DNA of 64,000 nucleotides from Terrimonas sp. (GTDB lineage Bacteria; Bacteroidota; Bacteroidia; Chitinophagales; Chitinophagaceae). Shown here one piece after another: positions 62,581 through 64,000 of the stretch (position 1 is the first letter of the stretch; every line of letters begins with the position of its first letter). The notes beneath the pieces are model-generated. The model had not been told where the DNA came from. It saw nothing but the letters and a program-made list of their open reading frames with translations, and ran no database searches. The stretch is from positions 124,001 through 188,000 of the forward strand of contig WGMO01000010.1 in the NCBI GenBank assembly GCA_016125075.1, in the 5' to 3' direction. Both the position numbers and the translations under genes were made by a program.

Positions 62581-63837
62581 ATGAATGAAAAGCTGCTGCA
62601 ATTCATCTGGCAATTCCAGTATTTTAATACCGGCGAACTGGAAACCACGGACCAGGAACGACTGCAAATACTTAAACCCGGCTTCAGTAATCAACACCAG
62701 GGGCCTGATTTTACAGATGCCAAAATAAAAATTCACAATACACATTGGGCCGGAAATATAGAAATACATGTCTGCACCTCCGATTGGTTGAAACATGGAC
62801 ATCAAAATGACAGTAATTACAACAATGTCATTTTACATGTCGTCTGGAAAAACGATATACAATTCCCCAATATTCCGGTGCTGGAGCTTTGTAACAGGGT
62901 TCCGGGTCTGCTCTTACAGAAATATAAGGAGTTGATGAATCAATCCAACTTCATTCCCTGCGAATCGAATCTGCAGACTGTCCATGAATTGACCTGGAAA
63001 AACTGGAAAACAAGACTGGTGGCTGAAAGACTGGAAAGGAGAGGCGAAACCGTGACCCGTTTTCTTGGGCAGAATAATTATCACTGGGAAGAGACCTATT
63101 GGTCGTTGCTCGCGCGCAATTTCGGATATATGGTCAATGCCGACGCCTTTGAATCCATAGCAAGGTCCATACCGGTTAAAATACTGGCAAGACATCGCAA
63201 TAATATTCTGCAAACGGAAGCCTTGCTTATAGGCCAGGCTGGATTACTGGAAAAAGCATACAAAGATGATTATCCCCTACAACTGAAAGATGAATATGTG
63301 TACCTGAAAAAAAAATACAAGTTAAAGACGGTCCACATCCCCCTGCATTTTCTAAGGATGAGACCCGGTAATTTTCCAACCCTTCGACTGTCACAACTGG
63401 CCATGCTGGTCACAAGATCCCATCACCATTTTTCAAAAATAATTGCAATGCCACCCCTGGCGGAGGTCATACAAGCATTTGACGTGGCTGCCAGCGAATA
63501 CTGGGACTCACATTACCGGTTTGATCAATCCAGCAGGTATAAAAAGAAAAAAATTGGGCCGTCCATGATAAGGAATATCATCATTAATACCCTTTGCCCG
63601 GTCTTCTATGCATATGGTGATTTTCACAACGATAGCCGGTATAAGGATAGGGCAATTGGGTTTCTGGAACAAACAAAAGCGGAGATCAACACCGTGCTCA
63701 AAAAATTTATGCACCTGGGTTTGGAAAATAAAACTGCATTCGATTCCCAATCCCTGATGGAACTAAAAAAGCAGTATTGCAACCTTAAAAATTGCCTGAA
63801 TTGTAGTATCGGAAACAGTATTCTCCGGGCTTATTAA
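62581..63837 (+). CDS. DUF2851 family protein
   Basis: 418 residues from the ATG at 62581; an in-frame TTG at 62575 is passed over. The start M-N-E-K-L-L-Q-F-I-W-Q-F-Q-Y-F and G-P-D-F-T-D-A-K-I-K, followed by W-A-G-N-I-E-I-H-V, match the Bacteroidota DUF2851 family. That early part resembles a nuclease-like fold (D, E, H), but no catalytic claim is made. A C-terminal Cys set C-N-L-K-N-C-L-N-C is present. Function unknown. Its stop overlaps the converging OsmC-like gene by three bases. Confidence 0.85.
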   Translation: MNEKLLQFIWQFQYFNTGELETTDQERLQILKPGFSNQHQGPDFTDAKIKIHNTHWAGNIEIHVCTSDWLKHGHQNDSNYNNVILHVVWKNDIQFPNIPVLELCNRVPGLLLQKYKELMNQSNFIPCESNLQTVHELTWKNWKTRLVAERLERRGETVTRFLGQNNYHWEETYWSLLARNFGYMVNADAFESIARSIPVKILARHRNNILQTEALLIGQAGLLEKAYKDDYPLQLKDEYVYLKKKYKLKTVHIPLHFLRMRPGNFPTLRLSQLAMLVTRSHHHFSKIIAMPPLAEVIQAFDVAASEYWDSHYRFDQSSRYKKKKIGPSMIRNIIINTLCPVFYAYGDFHNDSRYKDRAIGFLEQTKAEINTVLKKFMHLGLENKTAFDSQSLMELKKQYCNLKNCLNCSIGNSILRAY

Positions 63838-64000
63838 GCCCAGCTTCCCCAGTCAATCTGAACCTCGATATCCGGGTGGATACTCTTCATGACGGGACAG
63901 TTTTCCCCGATTATCCTGAGCGTTTTTATCTTCGAGGCCTCCAAACCTTTTAACGACGCCGGAATGTGAAATGTTAAATTTATTCCACTCACCCGTCTGG
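63834..64000 (-). CDS. OsmC/Ohr-family protein, 5' end outside window
   Basis: The stop is at 63834-63836 on the minus strand; 54 C-terminal residues are in view and the gene runs past the right edge. The segment I-I-G-E-N-C-P-V-M-K-S-I-H-P holds the second catalytic cysteine of OsmC peroxidases, and V-S-G-I-N-L-T-F-H-I-P precedes it. OsmC/Ohr proteins reduce organic hydroperoxides. The first cysteine is not visible, so the subfamily remains open. Confidence 0.75.
   Translation of the reverse strand, partial: RRVSGINLTFHIPASLKGLEASKIKTLRIIGENCPVMKSIHPDIEVQIDWGSWA

Overview
The window is a stretch of ordinary chromosome from a member of the Bacteroidota, most likely the class Chitinophagia (Chitinophagaceae-like). 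The evidence is a type B T9SS/gliding C-terminal domain protein, a DUF5684-fused signal peptidase I, Tat-exported Gfo/Idh oxidoreductases, a DUF4266/DUF3570 pair, candidate -7 boxes of the form TAnnTTTG, little sign of Shine-Dalgarno sequences, and a moderate G+C content. I saw no rRNA or tRNA gene, insertion sequence, prophage, CRISPR array or integration scar. The class-level placement is inference; the phylum is well supported.

Layout. 1-4.1 kb: the end of a CYTH protein, dnaG (minus), a secreted W/Y/R-rich protein and a small helical protein. 4.1-13.7 kb: an EF-G-like GTPase with an altered G3 box, a DUF4440-like lipoprotein, katG, a 630-base gene-poor stretch with a possible 53-residue gene, a SpoIIAA-like protein, an amino acid permease with a DUF1624-type membrane protein, and a small secreted protein. 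13.7-19.1 kb: a SRAP (YedK/HMCES) protease with a small coupled gene, an NAD-binding epimerase-like protein, then a compact operon of thioredoxin-like protein, ApbE flavin transferase, DUF4266 lipoprotein and DUF3570 barrel. 19.1-26.2 kb: a three-gene exported sugar-oxidation operon (iron-sulfur GMC dehydrogenase, gluconate 2-dehydrogenase subunit 3-like partner, Tat-exported Gfo/Idh), divergent from a type I pullulanase.

26.2-36.8 kb: an exported Ppx/GppA-like protein, an M48 peptidase with TPRs, an RRM protein, a seven-helix membrane protein, a NIPSNAP protein with a tricorn-like protease, a short-chain dehydrogenase and a T9SS cargo protein. 36.9-44 kb: thiolase, two secreted unknowns, GNAT, ChaN-like protein, an orphan TrpF-like protein, YpdA and the pyruvate dehydrogenase E1 beta subunit. 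44-50 kb: a sigma-54 activator lacking its DNA-binding domain, a MerR/B12-type regulator, lepB, cdd, ogt, csaA and a SirB1-like protein. 50-64 kb: a second Gfo/Idh paralogue, an AraC regulator, SnoaL and ICMT-like proteins, a GH53 galactanase overlapping topA, an SGNH hydrolase, an alpha/beta hydrolase, a DUF2520 protein, a ferredoxin and IscX pair, UbiA, Maf, DUF2851 and the end of an OsmC-like gene.

The strongest candidate for an under-described system is the thioredoxin/ApbE/DUF4266/DUF3570 operon at 16180-19054. Its small lipoprotein carries a motif close to known ApbE flavinylation sites plus a Gly/Cys tail. Next are the iron-sulfur GMC/Gfo-Idh keto-sugar module, and the regulator pair at 44.2-46.3 kb (an activator with no DNA-binding domain facing a cobalamin-type MerR protein).
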